In this document: one piece after another, positions 25,812 through 34,684 of the stretch
Numbering within the stretch: position 1 is the first letter of the stretch
Layout: each line of letters starts with the position of its first letter
NCBI RefSeq assembly: GCF_030486405.1
Contig: NZ_CP129613.1
Span: 4,526,001-4,590,000, forward strand
Direction of reading: 5' to 3'
Length of the DNA: 64,000 nucleotides
Source of the DNA: Mycolicibacterium sp. HK-90
Lineage (GTDB): Bacteria > Actinomycetota > Actinomycetes > Mycobacteriales > Mycobacteriaceae
Notes under the pieces: model-generated
Told to the model about the DNA's origin: nothing
Database searches by the model: none
Seen by the model: the letters and a program-made list of their open reading frames with translations, nothing else
Translations under genes and position numbers: made by a program

Positions 25812-26888
25812 CTAATCGACGAGATCGGCCAGCGCCTGCGCGGTCTGCAGGTCCTCGTACGCCGCCGAGTACCGCTGCGCCAGGGCAAGTGCGATGTCGG
25901 GACGTTGCCACAACTCCCCCGCGCTGGCCGTTGCCAGCCAGGTCATCAGGCCGTGTGCCACCGATGCCCGGTACCGCAGCCAGATCTCCTCGGGCGAGGG
26001 CAGTTCGCCGGCCGGCAATCCGAGCGTGTCCCGGTATTCCTCGAGCAACTGACGCTCGGCCACCCGGCGATCCTCGGTGGTCAACGCGCCCTGCAGGAAA
26101 TAGCCGAGATCGAGGGAGAAGTTGCCGCGCCGGGCCACTTGCCAATCCAGGAAGCCGACATCGCCGTCGCGCAGCACGTAGGTGTTGCCGATGTGCGGAT
26201 CACCGTGCAACAGCGTCTGGGAGGCGCCCGACGAGGTGAGGGTGTGGATGAACGGTTTCCAGATGCCTTCCACCAGATGGTCGATGGTCAGCGCGTGAAC
26301 CGAGGCGGGTGCGTCGTCGCCGAGGCGTTCCAGCGCTGCGGGCAGGGGCGCCCACTGCATGCCGTCCCACGGCACGAACGGCTCCAACCACTCCAGACCG
26401 GGACGCCGCACCCGCTCGCCCCAGAAGGCGCCGTGCAGCCGGGCCAGGCCGCGCACTCCGTGAGCGGCCTGCTCCACCGTCAGCGGCCGGGTGGCATCCC
26501 GCGGGTCAGCCGAACGGGCCGTGAGGTCTTCCATGACCAACACGAAGTCCTCGTCGCCCTCGTCGATCGGCGCGGCGTAGACCGTTGGATGTTCCAGCGG
26601 CAGGTCGACTTTCGAGTTGAACAGCCGCGGCTCGTGCAACAGGCCGCTGGTGTACTTGATCATCTCCTTGTGGCCGGGGTCGACGGCCTTGGCGAACACC
26701 GTGCAAGGTCCGCTCGGCCCGGGCTTGTAGGTGACCGACAGCCGCGCCCGACGGTTGGTGCCGTCATCGCGCATGTCGACGGTCACGCAGTCGACCACCG
26801 CGCCCGGGTGGTGGTCGGCCAGCGCCGCCGTCATCCACTCCGGCGTGACCTGTGTCCAGTCCTTCGGGACGGTCAGTGCGGCGGTCAC
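25812..26888 (-). CDS. Aminoglycoside phosphotransferase-fold (APH/choline kinase-like) protein
   Basis: The 358-residue kinase-like fold has the catalytic loop LLHGDPHIGNTY and the metal site FLDWQVARRG. Mycobacteria carry many such proteins next to P450 and acyl-CoA genes, and their substrates are mostly unknown; antibiotic modification is not implied. The GTG at 26888 overlaps the P450 stop (GTGA), so it is coupled to the P450. Confidence 0.8.
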   Translation of the reverse strand: MTAALTVPKDWTQVTPEWMTAALADHHPGAVVDCVTVDMRDDGTNRRARLSVTYKPGPSGPCTVFAKAVDPGHKEMIKYTSGLLHEPRLFNSKVDLPLEHPTVYAAPIDEGDEDFVLVMEDLTARSADPRDATRPLTVEQAAHGVRGLARLHGAFWGERVRRPGLEWLEPFVPWDGMQWAPLPAALERLGDDAPASVHALTIDHLVEGIWKPFIHTLTSSGASQTLLHGDPHIGNTYVLRDGDVGFLDWQVARRGNFSLDLGYFLQGALTTEDRRVAERQLLEEYRDTLGLPAGELPSPEEIWLRYRASVAHGLMTWLATASAGELWQRPDIALALAQRYSAAYEDLQTAQALADLVD

Positions 26889-28084
26889 TGGACGAACGCC
26901 GGCATCGAATCCCAGCCGCGCACAGTCGACGTCGGCGACAGCTCGGCGTTGTCGAGATCGACGTCCCACTCCGGGAAGCGCTTGAGCATCTCCTCCAACG
27001 CGATACGACCCTCCAGCCGCGCGAGCGCCGAGCCAAGGCAGTAGTGGGTGCCGACGCTGAACGCCAGGTGCTGGCGCTGTTCACGGTGGATGTCGAAAAC
27101 CTCGCCGTCCGGCGGGAACTGGCGGCTGTCGCGCACTGCCGCGCCGATGAGCATCATCATCACGCTGCCCTCGGGGACGGTTTGTCCGTAGTACTCGACG
27201 TCGCGGGTGACGTAGCGTGCCACGTGCGGGGCGGGCGGCTCGAAACGCAGCAGCTCCTCGATCGCCTGCGGAATCAGCGCAGGGTTCTCCACCAACTGGC
27301 GTCGCTGATCCGGATGCTCGGCGAGGACCTTTGCCGCCCAACCGATCAGCCGTGTGGTGGTCTCGTTGCCCGCGCCCGCCACCACGTTGATGTAGATCAG
27401 CAACTCCTCGCGGGTGAGCTTGCGGGTGACCCCATGCTCGTCGGTGAACTCGACGTTGAGCAGGTCGGTCATGATGTCGTCGGACGGATTGTCCTTGCGC
27501 CAGTCGATGTAGGTCTCGAAGATCGAGCCGTCGACCAGGCCCTCCTGCGCGGCCTTCATCGGCTTGCCGGCCTCGGTACGCAGCTGGTCGTTGCCGTGGT
27601 CGCGGATCATCTCCTGGTCGTCCTCGGGGATTCCCAGCAGTGCACTGATCACCCGCATCGGCATGATCGCGCCGAAATCCTTGATGAAGTCGATCTTTCC
27701 GGTGCCGACCAGGGGGTCCAGCGACTGCGCGCAGAATTCCCGGATCTTGGGCTCTAGCGCATTGATCTTGCGCGGCGTGAACATCCGGGCCAGCAACTTG
27801 CGGTGCACGGTGTGGATCGGCGGGTCCTCGAAAATGAGGGCGCCGGAGGGGATGTCGATGTTGGCCTTGATCAGTTCGATGATGGCGCCGCGGGCCGAGC
27901 TGAACGTCTCGTGGTCGACCAGGCCCTTGTTGACATCGGCGAACCTGCTCAACGCGTAGAAGTCGTGCTGCTCGTTGTAGTAGAGCGGCGATTCCTCGCG
28001 GAGCCGCGCGAACGTCGGGTACGGGTTGGCGTTGATCTCGACGTCGTAGGGGTCGAAGTACACCTGGGTCGCGCTGGCTGTCAC
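26885..28084 (-). CDS. Cytochrome P450
   Basis: The 399-residue bacterial class I P450 has the I-helix AGAGNETTTR, the ExxR helix (EELLRFEP is nearby) and the heme loop FSVGTHYCLG with the ligand Cys. The GTG at 28084 follows GAGGTGG and matches family length better than the longer frame to 28126. No ferredoxin is adjacent. A candidate LacI operator lies upstream at 28131-28145. The subfamily and substrate are not clear; a lipid or terpenoid is likely from its relatives in mycobacteria. Confidence 0.87.
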   Translation of the reverse strand: MTASATQVYFDPYDVEINANPYPTFARLREESPLYYNEQHDFYALSRFADVNKGLVDHETFSSARGAIIELIKANIDIPSGALIFEDPPIHTVHRKLLARMFTPRKINALEPKIREFCAQSLDPLVGTGKIDFIKDFGAIMPMRVISALLGIPEDDQEMIRDHGNDQLRTEAGKPMKAAQEGLVDGSIFETYIDWRKDNPSDDIMTDLLNVEFTDEHGVTRKLTREELLIYINVVAGAGNETTTRLIGWAAKVLAEHPDQRRQLVENPALIPQAIEELLRFEPPAPHVARYVTRDVEYYGQTVPEGSVMMMLIGAAVRDSRQFPPDGEVFDIHREQRQHLAFSVGTHYCLGSALARLEGRIALEEMLKRFPEWDVDLDNAELSPTSTVRGWDSMPAFVQ

Positions 28085-28130
28085 CGGAAATCCACCTCTC
28101 TGTGTCCGAGAGCGGAGTTTACACACGGAT

Positions 28131-28145
28131 GGTTATGCGCGTAAG
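28131..28145 (-). promoter_or_regulatory. Candidate LacI operator upstream of the P450 operon
   Basis: The 15 bp GGTTATGCGCGTAAG contain the near-palindrome TTATGCGCGTAA with a central CG, as in many LacI-family operators. The same 15 bp occur in the same orientation upstream of the MFS-lacI operon at 30581-30595. Each copy lies about 50 bp before the start codon it precedes. Confidence 0.6.
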
Positions 28146-28187
28146 TAGATCGGCGACACACACCTCGAATGGAGGTGAAGCCAAAGG

Positions 28188-29201
28188 TCAGGTGGACTCG
28201 CGCTGGATCAGCCTGGCAACGTCGGCGCTACTCGGCTCGGCGTCGGCGGGATACCCCAGTTCCGACATCATCGCGGCGACCGCGACGTCGACGATCGCCT
28301 TGGCGTCGAAGGCCACCGATGTCAGCGGCGGGGCGCTCACCGCACCCAGATCGATCGCGTTGACACCCATCACCGCCATGTCCCCAGGGCACCGCAACCC
28401 CGCCTGCCGCAGCCCGTGCAGCACCACGAACGCGGTCTCGTCGCTCTGCGCACAGATTGCCGTCACCCCGTCGGCTGCCCAGCGACCGACGATCTCGGCG
28501 GCGTTGGACCCGTCGGCCGCGAAACTGGCCACCTCGATCTCGGGCAGATCGCGCCGCGCGGCGGCGGCCCGAAGCCCCACCAACCAGTAGTCACCGAGGG
28601 GCCGGAGTTCTTCCTCGGTCGTGTAGGCGAAAGCCAACCGGCTGTGGCCGCGCCCCGCGAGGTGATCCACCCTCATCTCACCGATACTCGCGTCGAGCGA
28701 ACCGATCGCATGCAGCTGCGAGCTGCCCAGGTGAATCTGCGGGATGCCGGCCGCGTTTGCCGCCGCCAGTGCATTGCCGGTCAGCGGGAAGGTGCTGGTG
28801 ACCGCCATCGGGTTGAGGTCGGCGATCGCGTCGACGACATTGCGATCGTCGTCGGTTTCGAACTGCAGGGACAGGACGACGCCGTGCCTGGCGAGCGCGG
28901 TGGTGAGCCGACTGCCGACCTCGATGGGCAGGTTGCCCAGCGACAGCCGGCCGACGATGTAGAGCACCACACCGCTGCCGCCGACCGCGAGATTGCGGGC
29001 CGCCAGGTTGGGCCGATAGCCGAGGTCGGCCGCCGCCTTCCGCACCGCCGCCTGGGTCTGTTCCGAGATACGTTGCCCTTGAACATTGTTCAGGACATAG
29101 CTGACCGTGGCCGTGGAGACGTTGGCCAGCCTGGCAACGTCCGCTTTGGTCGGGCGGAGCCCGACATTCGATCCCGGTGGGCGTCCTCGTGTGGTGCTCA
29201 C
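28188..29201 (-). CDS. LacI-family transcriptional regulator
   Basis: The 337-residue protein has an N-terminal HTH ([20 protein letters not shown]) with the hinge helix [10 protein letters not shown], then a periplasmic-binding-protein-like effector domain. The GTG at 29201 overlaps the MFS stop, so regulator and permease are one operon. The two identical operator-like sites mentioned at 28.1 and 30.6 kb bracket this pair, which suggests autoregulation plus control of the P450 operon. Confidence 0.88.
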   Translation of the reverse strand: MSTTRGRPPGSNVGLRPTKADVARLANVSTATVSYVLNNVQGQRISEQTQAAVRKAAADLGYRPNLAARNLAVGGSGVVLYIVGRLSLGNLPIEVGSRLTTALARHGVVLSLQFETDDDRNVVDAIADLNPMAVTSTFPLTGNALAAANAAGIPQIHLGSSQLHAIGSLDASIGEMRVDHLAGRGHSRLAFAYTTEEELRPLGDYWLVGLRAAAARRDLPEIEVASFAADGSNAAEIVGRWAADGVTAICAQSDETAFVVLHGLRQAGLRCPGDMAVMGVNAIDLGAVSAPPLTSVAFDAKAIVDVAVAAMMSELGYPADAEPSSADVARLIQREST

Positions 29202-30532
29202 GGTGACATCGTGACACGTTGCTGATCGGACGAGCCGTCTACGCCGCGCAGTGGCCGCCCGGCGTTCTCCCGCAAGGTCAGCACGGTGAGCACCGAGACG
29301 ATGCCCGCGGCGACGAGATACAGCGCGGGCGCCAGGTTGTTGCCCGTCGCCGCGGTGAGCCAGGTGACCACGTACGGCGTGGTACCGCCGAACAACGCGA
29401 CCGCGACGTTGTAGCCGATCGAGAAGCCGCTGTAGCGCACCCGGGTCGCGAACAGTTCGACCCCGGCGGTCACCGCGGTCGCGACATACACCGATTCGAT
29501 CGCGGCGAGCAGGCAGTGTCCGGCGATGGCCGCGACCACCGATCCCGAATTCATCAGCAGGAACAGTGGATACGCGCACACCACGAATCCGGCCGACCCG
29601 GCCAGCAGCAGCGGTTTGCGCCCGATGCGGTCCGACAACGCCGCCAGCGGCAGGATCAGGATCAGTGCCACCAGGCTGGCCAGGGTGATCGAGACGAAGG
29701 CCTGTGTCTTGCTGAAGTGCAGCGCCTTGATGAAGTACGTCGGCAGGAAGGTGAAGACGACGTAGTAGCCGACGTTGAACACGATGAACAGGCCGATGAC
29801 CTGCAGGATGGCCCGCCGCGCCGTACCCACCGCCTCCCGCAGCGGCGAGTCGGCCACGCGATCGGCCTTGTCGAGCTTGGCGAATTCGGGAGTGTCGTCG
29901 AGCCGCAACCGGATGTAGAGCCCGACCAGGCCGAGCGGAGCGGCCACCAGGAATGGGATGCGCCAGCCGTAGCTCTGCATCGCCTCCGGCGGCAGCAGCA
30001 CCTGCAGCAGGGTCACGGTGACCGAGCCCAACAGGAAGCCCAGCACTCCCGACCAGGCGATGAACGTGACGGTGAGCCCGCGCCACCGGGTCGTCGCGTA
30101 CTCAGCGAGATACACGGCGCCGCCGCCGTATTCACCACCCGCCGAGAATCCCTGCAGGCATCGCAGCAGGAGCAGCAGCAACGGGGCCGCCACCCCGATC
30201 GTGGCGTAGGTGGGCAGGAGGCCGATGCCGAGGGTGGCCGCCGACATCAGCAGGATCACCACCGCGAGCACGCGCTGACGGCCCAACCTGTCTCCGAGCG
30301 GGCCGAACACGAATCCGCCGAGCGGCCGCATGAAGAACGCAGCGGCGAAGATGGCGAAAGTGTTGAGCAGAGCCGCCGTTTCGTTGCCGGCCGGGAAGAA
30401 GTTGGCCGCGATGTAGGTCGCCAGGAAGCCGTAGATGGCGAAGTCGAACCATTCCACCGCATTGCCGATCGACGCGCCGGTGACCGCCTTGCGCACCGTG
30501 GGATCGACGCGGGTGTCTCGCTTCGTTGTCAT
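29198..30532 (-). CDS. MFS permease, metabolite:H+ symporter type
   Basis: The 444-residue, 12-segment MHS-subfamily transporter carries [20 protein letters not shown] at the N terminus and the loop [13 protein letters not shown] chose the ATG at 30532 (MTTKRDTR). The likely role is uptake of the compound sensed by the LacI protein and attacked by the P450. A strong hairpin just upstream includes the purine-rich GAGAGGCGAG, the best Shine-Dalgarno candidate. Confidence 0.86.
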   Translation of the reverse strand: MTTKRDTRVDPTVRKAVTGASIGNAVEWFDFAIYGFLATYIAANFFPAGNETAALLNTFAIFAAAFFMRPLGGFVFGPLGDRLGRQRVLAVVILLMSAATLGIGLLPTYATIGVAAPLLLLLLRCLQGFSAGGEYGGGAVYLAEYATTRWRGLTVTFIAWSGVLGFLLGSVTVTLLQVLLPPEAMQSYGWRIPFLVAAPLGLVGLYIRLRLDDTPEFAKLDKADRVADSPLREAVGTARRAILQVIGLFIVFNVGYYVVFTFLPTYFIKALHFSKTQAFVSITLASLVALILILPLAALSDRIGRKPLLLAGSAGFVVCAYPLFLLMNSGSVVAAIAGHCLLAAIESVYVATAVTAGVELFATRVRYSGFSIGYNVAVALFGGTTPYVVTWLTAATGNNLAPALYLVAAGIVSVLTVLTLRENAGRPLRGVDGSSDQQRVTMSP

Positions 30533-30539
30533 CAACAGA

Positions 30540-30572
30540 AAACTCGCCTCTCGGATCGCGAGAGGCGAGTTT
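30540..30572 (-). terminator. 13-bp-stem hairpin with T-run (ahpCD terminator or leader attenuator)
   Basis: The arms AAACTCGCCTCTC and GAGAGGCGAGTTT pair perfectly over 13 bp around a 7-nt loop. On the minus strand the stem is followed by TTTTCTGTTG and then the MFS ATG. It can end ahpC-ahpD transcripts, but it also lies downstream of the LacI operator, inside the MFS leader, where it would hide the ribosome binding site. Confidence 0.6.
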
Positions 30573-30580
30573 ATCTGTTG

Positions 30581-30595
30581 GGTTATGCGCGTAAG
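30581..30595 (-). promoter_or_regulatory. Candidate LacI operator upstream of MFS-lacI
   Basis: This is an exact 15-bp match to 28131-28145, centred on TTATGCGCGTAA. It lies 49 bp before the MFS ATG and 33 bp beyond the ahpD stop. Confidence 0.6.
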
Positions 30596-30628
30596 CTTCT
30601 TTCTCAAGGCCGGCGCATCAGGCGGGTG

Positions 30629-31162
30629 TCAGACCCCGGCGAGGGTGTCCGCGGTGAGCAGCGCCTGGGCCACGCCCGAGACGATCGACGCCAACCGAAT
30701 GGCCTCGAAGATCGAGGTACGGGAGACCTCGGCGTCGCGCAGCACGGTCTCGTGCGCCGAAAGGCAGTGCGAGCAACCGTTGATCGCCGATACGGCCAGC
30801 GACCACAACTCGAAGTCGGTCTTGGGCACACCCGGGTTGGCGATGATGTTCATCCGCAGACCGGCCCGCAGATCGTCGTAGCGACCATCGAGCTGACCCT
30901 TGGTGCGATAGAAGACGTTGTTCATCCCCATGATCGAGGCTGCACCGAGGGCGGCGTTGTAGGCCTCCTCGCTCAGCACATCGAGGGCGTCCTCGGCGAT
31001 CTCCTTGAGCAACTGCGGCGATTTCGTGGCCGCCGCCGTGGCGACCAGGGCACCCCACAACTGCTGCTCGGTGAGCTCGGTCGACTTGACGATGCTGCCG
31101 AAGTTGAGCTTGAGGTCCTTCGCGTACTCCGGCAGCGCTTCCTTGATGTTGTCGATGCTCAC
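30629..31162 (-). CDS. ahpD: Alkylhydroperoxidase AhpD
   Basis: The 177-residue protein has the redox pair Cys130/Cys133 and His137 in CSHCLSAHE, identical in position to M. tuberculosis AhpD. It passes electrons from the lipoylated dihydrolipoamide succinyltransferase/Lpd system to AhpC. The gene follows ahpC after 2 bp, the standard mycobacterial order. Confidence 0.95.
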   Translation of the reverse strand: MSIDNIKEALPEYAKDLKLNFGSIVKSTELTEQQLWGALVATAAATKSPQLLKEIAEDALDVLSEEAYNAALGAASIMGMNNVFYRTKGQLDGRYDDLRAGLRMNIIANPGVPKTDFELWSLAVSAINGCSHCLSAHETVLRDAEVSRTSIFEAIRLASIVSGVAQALLTADTLAGV

Positions 31163-31164
31163 GA

Positions 31165-31752
31165 TTACACCGCCTCGGCCAACAGCTCGCCCGCGTTGAG
31201 GGTCGGGTCACCCTTCTTCCAGTTGCAGGCGCACAGCTCGTCGGACTGCAGGGCGTCGAGCACGCGCAGCACCTCGTCGACATTGCGGCCCACCGAGCCG
31301 GCGGTCACGGAGACGAACTGGATCTCGTTGTTGGGATCGACGATGAAGGTGGCGCGGTCGGCGACACCGTCGGCGTTGAGGACACCGGCGGCCTGCGAGA
31401 GCTCACGCTTGAGGTCCGAGACCATCGGGAACGGCAGCTTCTTCAGATCCTCGTGCTGAGCGCGCCACTGGAAGTGCACGAACTCGTTGTCCACCGAGAC
31501 GCCGATGACCTTGGCGTCGCGATCCTCGAAGTCCTCGTTGAGCTTGCCGAACGCGGCGATCTCGGTCGGGCACACGAAGGTGAAGTCCTTCGGCCAGAAG
31601 AAGATGATCCGCCACTTGCCCTCGTCGTCCTTGTTGGTGACGCGGGTGAAATAGTCATCGGGCTGCTTGGCGTCGACCTTGGACAGATCTCCGCCAATCA
31701 CGGCCGTCAGGTCGTATTCCGGGAACTGGGAGCCAATCGTCAAAAGTGCCAT
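31165..31752 (-). CDS. ahpC: Alkyl hydroperoxide reductase (peroxiredoxin) AhpC
   Basis: The 195-residue peroxiredoxin has the peroxidatic Cys61 in FTFVCPTE and the Cys174/Cys176 resolving pair in [10 protein letters not shown], as in mycobacterial AhpC. It reduces organic and hydrogen peroxides and peroxynitrite. The upstream gap carries a Fur/PerR-like palindrome. The divergent oxyR found beside ahpC in many mycobacteria is absent; a P-loop kinase gene is there instead. Confidence 0.95.
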   Translation of the reverse strand: MALLTIGSQFPEYDLTAVIGGDLSKVDAKQPDDYFTRVTNKDDEGKWRIIFFWPKDFTFVCPTEIAAFGKLNEDFEDRDAKVIGVSVDNEFVHFQWRAQHEDLKKLPFPMVSDLKRELSQAAGVLNADGVADRATFIVDPNNEIQFVSVTAGSVGRNVDEVLRVLDALQSDELCACNWKKGDPTLNAGELLAEAV

Positions 31753-31780
31753 CGCAACCTATCCAATCTCGCATGTTCTT

Positions 31781-31797
31781 TCTGGAATGATTCCAGA
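31781..31797. promoter_or_regulatory. Fur/PerR-like box upstream of ahpC
   Basis: The perfect 17-bp palindrome TCTGGAATGATTCCAGA has the 7-1-7 architecture with the central AAT-N-ATT of Fur-family (Fur, PerR, CatR) boxes. It starts 29 bp before the ahpC ATG, where it could block transcription. No fur-family gene is in the window. Confidence 0.6.
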
Positions 31798-31870
31798 TTT
31801 ACAGATTGATTCTGGCTCTCCAGCCTGGCGATAGCAACTCACTCAGACGTGATTGTCCACACAAAAGACA

Positions 31871-32521
31871 TCACTGTGAGTCAGGCATCACCGATGCCAT
31901 CGGCACCACGAGATCGGCCCGCCCCGCGGTGGCCGCAACCAGCCGAGCGTTGGGCTCGTCAACCCCGGCTACCCACCGCCGCGCCGCATCCACCGGCTTA
32001 CCGAAGGCGATGTGGCGAGCCACCAGTCGCGCCGCGCGCACGTCGTCTTCTATTGCGCAATACCAGATTTCGTCGATCTCGTCGGCCACCGCCGACCAAC
32101 GGGGATCGTCGAGCAACAGGTAGTTGCCCTCGGTGAGCACGACGGCAGTCTCCGGAAAGACCGGAATCGCTCCGGCGATCGGCTGCTCGAGATCACGTTC
32201 GAAACCCGGGGCGTAGACGACCTCGACGCGGGACCGGACGCGACGCAGCAACACCGCATAACCGGCAACGTCGAACGTGTCAGGCGCACCCTTGCGCTCC
32301 GCCCGGCCGAGCCGGCGTAATTCGGCATCGGCGAGGTGGAAACCGTCCATCGGAACGTGGCCCACCGCGTCGGCTCCCAACCGGGCCCGGACGGCGTGGA
32401 CCAGCGCCTCGGTCAGCGTGGACTTGCCCGCTCCCGGCGCTCCGGTGATTCCGATGACCGATGTCCCCGGTTCCGCGGCGCGGGCCAGCACGCGGCCCAG
32501 CAGCTCTTCGAACGTGCACAT
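31871..32521 (-). CDS. P-loop nucleoside/nucleotide kinase-like protein
   Basis: The 216-residue protein has Walker A (GITGAPGAGKSTL), a PMDGFHL substrate segment and LTEGNYLLL, as in the uridine kinase/phosphoribulokinase-like family often found in sugar operons (FrcK-type). The ATG at 32521 is chosen because the upstream extension has no family resemblance. It diverges from the LpqM-like gene. The substrate is unknown. Confidence 0.8.
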   Translation of the reverse strand: MCTFEELLGRVLARAAEPGTSVIGITGAPGAGKSTLTEALVHAVRARLGADAVGHVPMDGFHLADAELRRLGRAERKGAPDTFDVAGYAVLLRRVRSRVEVVYAPGFERDLEQPIAGAIPVFPETAVVLTEGNYLLLDDPRWSAVADEIDEIWYCAIEDDVRAARLVARHIAFGKPVDAARRWVAGVDEPNARLVAATAGRADLVVPMASVMPDSQ

Positions 32522-32619
32522 AGCGCCGTCATTGTCACCCAGGTCACCGGCGGCCCGTGCCGAACGCCGCCGGGAGCAGGTAGAACTGGCTGGGGTGAAT
32601 CGCACGGAAGGCGGCTCAA

Positions 32620-34053
32620 GTGGCGAGGCTTCGCTGGTGGCTCGGTCTGGCCTGTTGCGCAGTGTTGTTGGCCGCATGCGCGGATGCCACGGTCGTCGGG
32701 GGCCGGGCGACCTCGATGCTGTTCCTGCCCGACCGCGTCGGCGGACTGCCGGTGACCGACGGCCACAGCGGCATCCGGCCCGACGCACCCGCGCCCACCC
32801 GCCAGGCCGAGAACACCGACGGCGGCCAGATCGACGATCTGGTCCTGCTCGCCGTCGACGACATCGAGGATTTCTGGTCGGACCACTACACCGGCGGCTC
32901 ACTGCCCGGAACATTCACCCCGGTCTCCCGCCTGGTGTCGTTCAACTCCGACGCGTCCCCCGGACTCGACCTGTGCGGGGAGAACACGGCCGGGCTGACC
33001 AACGCCTTCTACTGCCTGACCAGTGACGTGATGGCCTGGGACCGCGGTGTGGCGATACCCGTGGCGGCACAGTACTTCGGCCAGATGGGCGTGGTCGGCG
33101 TCATGGCCCACGAGTACGGCCATGCCGTCCAGCAGCAGGCCCGGCTCATCAACGAGAGCACTCCCGTGCTGGTCGCCGAACAACAGGCCGACTGCCTCGC
33201 CGGCGTCTACCTGCGCTGGGTGGCCGCAGGCGAATCGCCCCGCTTCGAGTTGAGCACCGGCGACGGGCTGAATCACGTTCTGGCGGGTCTGATCTACATC
33301 CGCGATCCGCTGATGACGCGAATCGATGCGGCGCTCACCGGAAACGAGCACGGCTCGGCACTGGACCGGGTCAGCGCGTTCCAGATCGGCTTCAGCGGCA
33401 ACATCGACCAATGCGCGGCCATGGACTCCGACGAGATCAAGAAGCGCCGCGGCGACCTCCCCAAGTTCCTCGATTTCTTCGGCGTCGACCAGAGCGGCAA
33501 CAGCACCATCACCGCCGACCTGCTGGACCAGACCATGCAATCCCTGCAGCACGTCTACGCGCCCGCCAACCCACCGACGCTGAGCACCGAACCCAGCGCG
33601 TGCCCGGACGCCGGGCCGTCGCCTCCGGCGTCGTACTGTCCGGCGACCAACACCATCGTGGTCGATCTGGACGGGCTGAAGGCCTTGGGGGAAACCAGGA
33701 ACGAAAACGACGAGCAGGAGCTGCTACAGGGCGACAATTCGGCGATCTCAGTGCTGACGTCGCGGTACGCGCTGGCCGTCCAACACGAGAAGGGACTGGC
33801 ACTGGACACCCCGGTGGCCGCCATGCGCACCGGCTGCCTCACCGGGGTCGGGCAGGCCCGGATGGCCGAACCCGGTCAGCCGATCACACTGTCGGCCGGT
33901 GACACCGACGAGGCGATCAGCGGCCTGCTCACCAACGGACTGGCCGCCAGCGACGTCAGCGGCAGAGTGCTGCCGGCCGGGTTCACCCGGATCCTGGCCT
34001 ACCGGTCCGGCCTGCAGGGTGACGACGCGCAGTGTTACGAACGGTTCGCGTGA
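32620..34053 (+). CDS. LpqM-like lipoprotein zinc metallopeptidase
   Basis: The 477-residue exported protein has a lipobox LLAAC with Cys20. HEYGH at 164-168 and Glu187 in the downstream EQQADC form the zincin site of the neutral zinc metallopeptidase family. M. tuberculosis LpqM is the nearest named relative. It would sit on the outer face of the membrane. A second copy lies at 60731-62173. It is followed by the DUF4333 gene with a short intergenic or overlapping start. Confidence 0.82.
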   Translation: MARLRWWLGLACCAVLLAACADATVVGGRATSMLFLPDRVGGLPVTDGHSGIRPDAPAPTRQAENTDGGQIDDLVLLAVDDIEDFWSDHYTGGSLPGTFTPVSRLVSFNSDASPGLDLCGENTAGLTNAFYCLTSDVMAWDRGVAIPVAAQYFGQMGVVGVMAHEYGHAVQQQARLINESTPVLVAEQQADCLAGVYLRWVAAGESPRFELSTGDGLNHVLAGLIYIRDPLMTRIDAALTGNEHGSALDRVSAFQIGFSGNIDQCAAMDSDEIKKRRGDLPKFLDFFGVDQSGNSTITADLLDQTMQSLQHVYAPANPPTLSTEPSACPDAGPSPPASYCPATNTIVVDLDGLKALGETRNENDEQELLQGDNSAISVLTSRYALAVQHEKGLALDTPVAAMRTGCLTGVGQARMAEPGQPITLSAGDTDEAISGLLTNGLAASDVSGRVLPAGFTRILAYRSGLQGDDAQCYERFA

Positions 34054-34079
34054 GCGATGAGCCCAGTCGAGGAGAACCG

Positions 34080-34592
34080 ATGAGCGGTCCCGAGCAACCT
34101 TGGTGGGCGCGGCCCGGCGGCGCACCGCTCCCCGGCACTCCCCCGCCACAACCCCAACCGGCCCAGCCCGCACGCACGTCGCCGCCCCAACATCAGGCGC
34201 GGCCCGTACCGCGGCCGCAGCAGCCGCAACCGGCCCCGCCGGCACCGCGCCGCCCCAAGCCACCCGACCGGCGGCTCATCGGTGCCGCGCTGGCGGCCGT
34301 GGCGGTCGTCGCGGTCGGCATCGGCCTGTGGGCGTGGAACCGCACCGACGTGGCGGGCACCCAGCTCGACGTCCGACAGGCCGAGGCCGGCGTGGCCGAG
34401 ATCCTGTCCGACCCGATCCACGGCTACGGGGCCAACCGCGTCATGGCGGTCGCATGCAACAACGGCGACAACCCTGTCGTGCGGGTGGGCGCGACGTTCA
34501 CCTGCGCCGTCGAGATCAACGGAACGCTGCGTCGGGTGGTCGTGGAGATCACCGACGATAACGGGACTTATGCAGTTGACGGGCCCCGATAG
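34080..34592 (+). CDS. DUF4333 membrane-anchored protein
   Basis: The 170-residue protein has a Pro/Gln-rich cytoplasmic N terminus (about residues 1-65), one membrane helix (LIGAALAAVAVVAVGIGLWAW) and an external DUF4333 domain with two cysteines (ACNNG ... FTCAVEI). DUF4333 proteins are common mycobacterial surface proteins of unknown role. GAGGAG decides the ATG at 34080; a GTG at 34050 overlapping the upstream stop is the alternative. Confidence 0.82.
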   Translation: MSGPEQPWWARPGGAPLPGTPPPQPQPAQPARTSPPQHQARPVPRPQQPQPAPPAPRRPKPPDRRLIGAALAAVAVVAVGIGLWAWNRTDVAGTQLDVRQAEAGVAEILSDPIHGYGANRVMAVACNNGDNPVVRVGATFTCAVEINGTLRRVVVEITDDNGTYAVDGPR

Positions 34593-34684
34593 CGAGACCC
34601 AGGACACATTTTCGGTACCCGGTGACAACCCACACGCGACCACGCTGCCAGGCTTTATTAGAGCCGCTATTAGTCTTACGGGTT

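Noticed and set aside
25812..26888. Aminoglycoside resistance gene
   Set aside because: The APH fold is present, but the P450/SDR operon and abundance of such proteins in mycobacteria point to another, unknown substrate.
25026..27044. Open frame of 672 codons on the plus strand
   Set aside because: It is antisense to the SDR, phosphotransferase and P450 genes, which have clear motifs; its composition (His, Arg, Gly-rich) is typical of high-GC shadow frames.
28188..30086. A 632-codon minus-strand frame as a fusion of transporter and LacI
   Set aside because: Only the LacI part is in frame; the upstream half is the MFS gene out of frame. The GTG at 29201 with GTGA overlap explains the start.
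29219..31459. Open frame of 746 codons on the plus strand
   Set aside because: It is antisense to the MFS and ahpCD genes and has no recognisable domain.
31871..32521. Divergent oxyR or its remnant next to ahpC
   Set aside because: The gene present is a P-loop kinase with clear Walker A and no HTH; no LysR-type sequence was found in the 118-bp gap.
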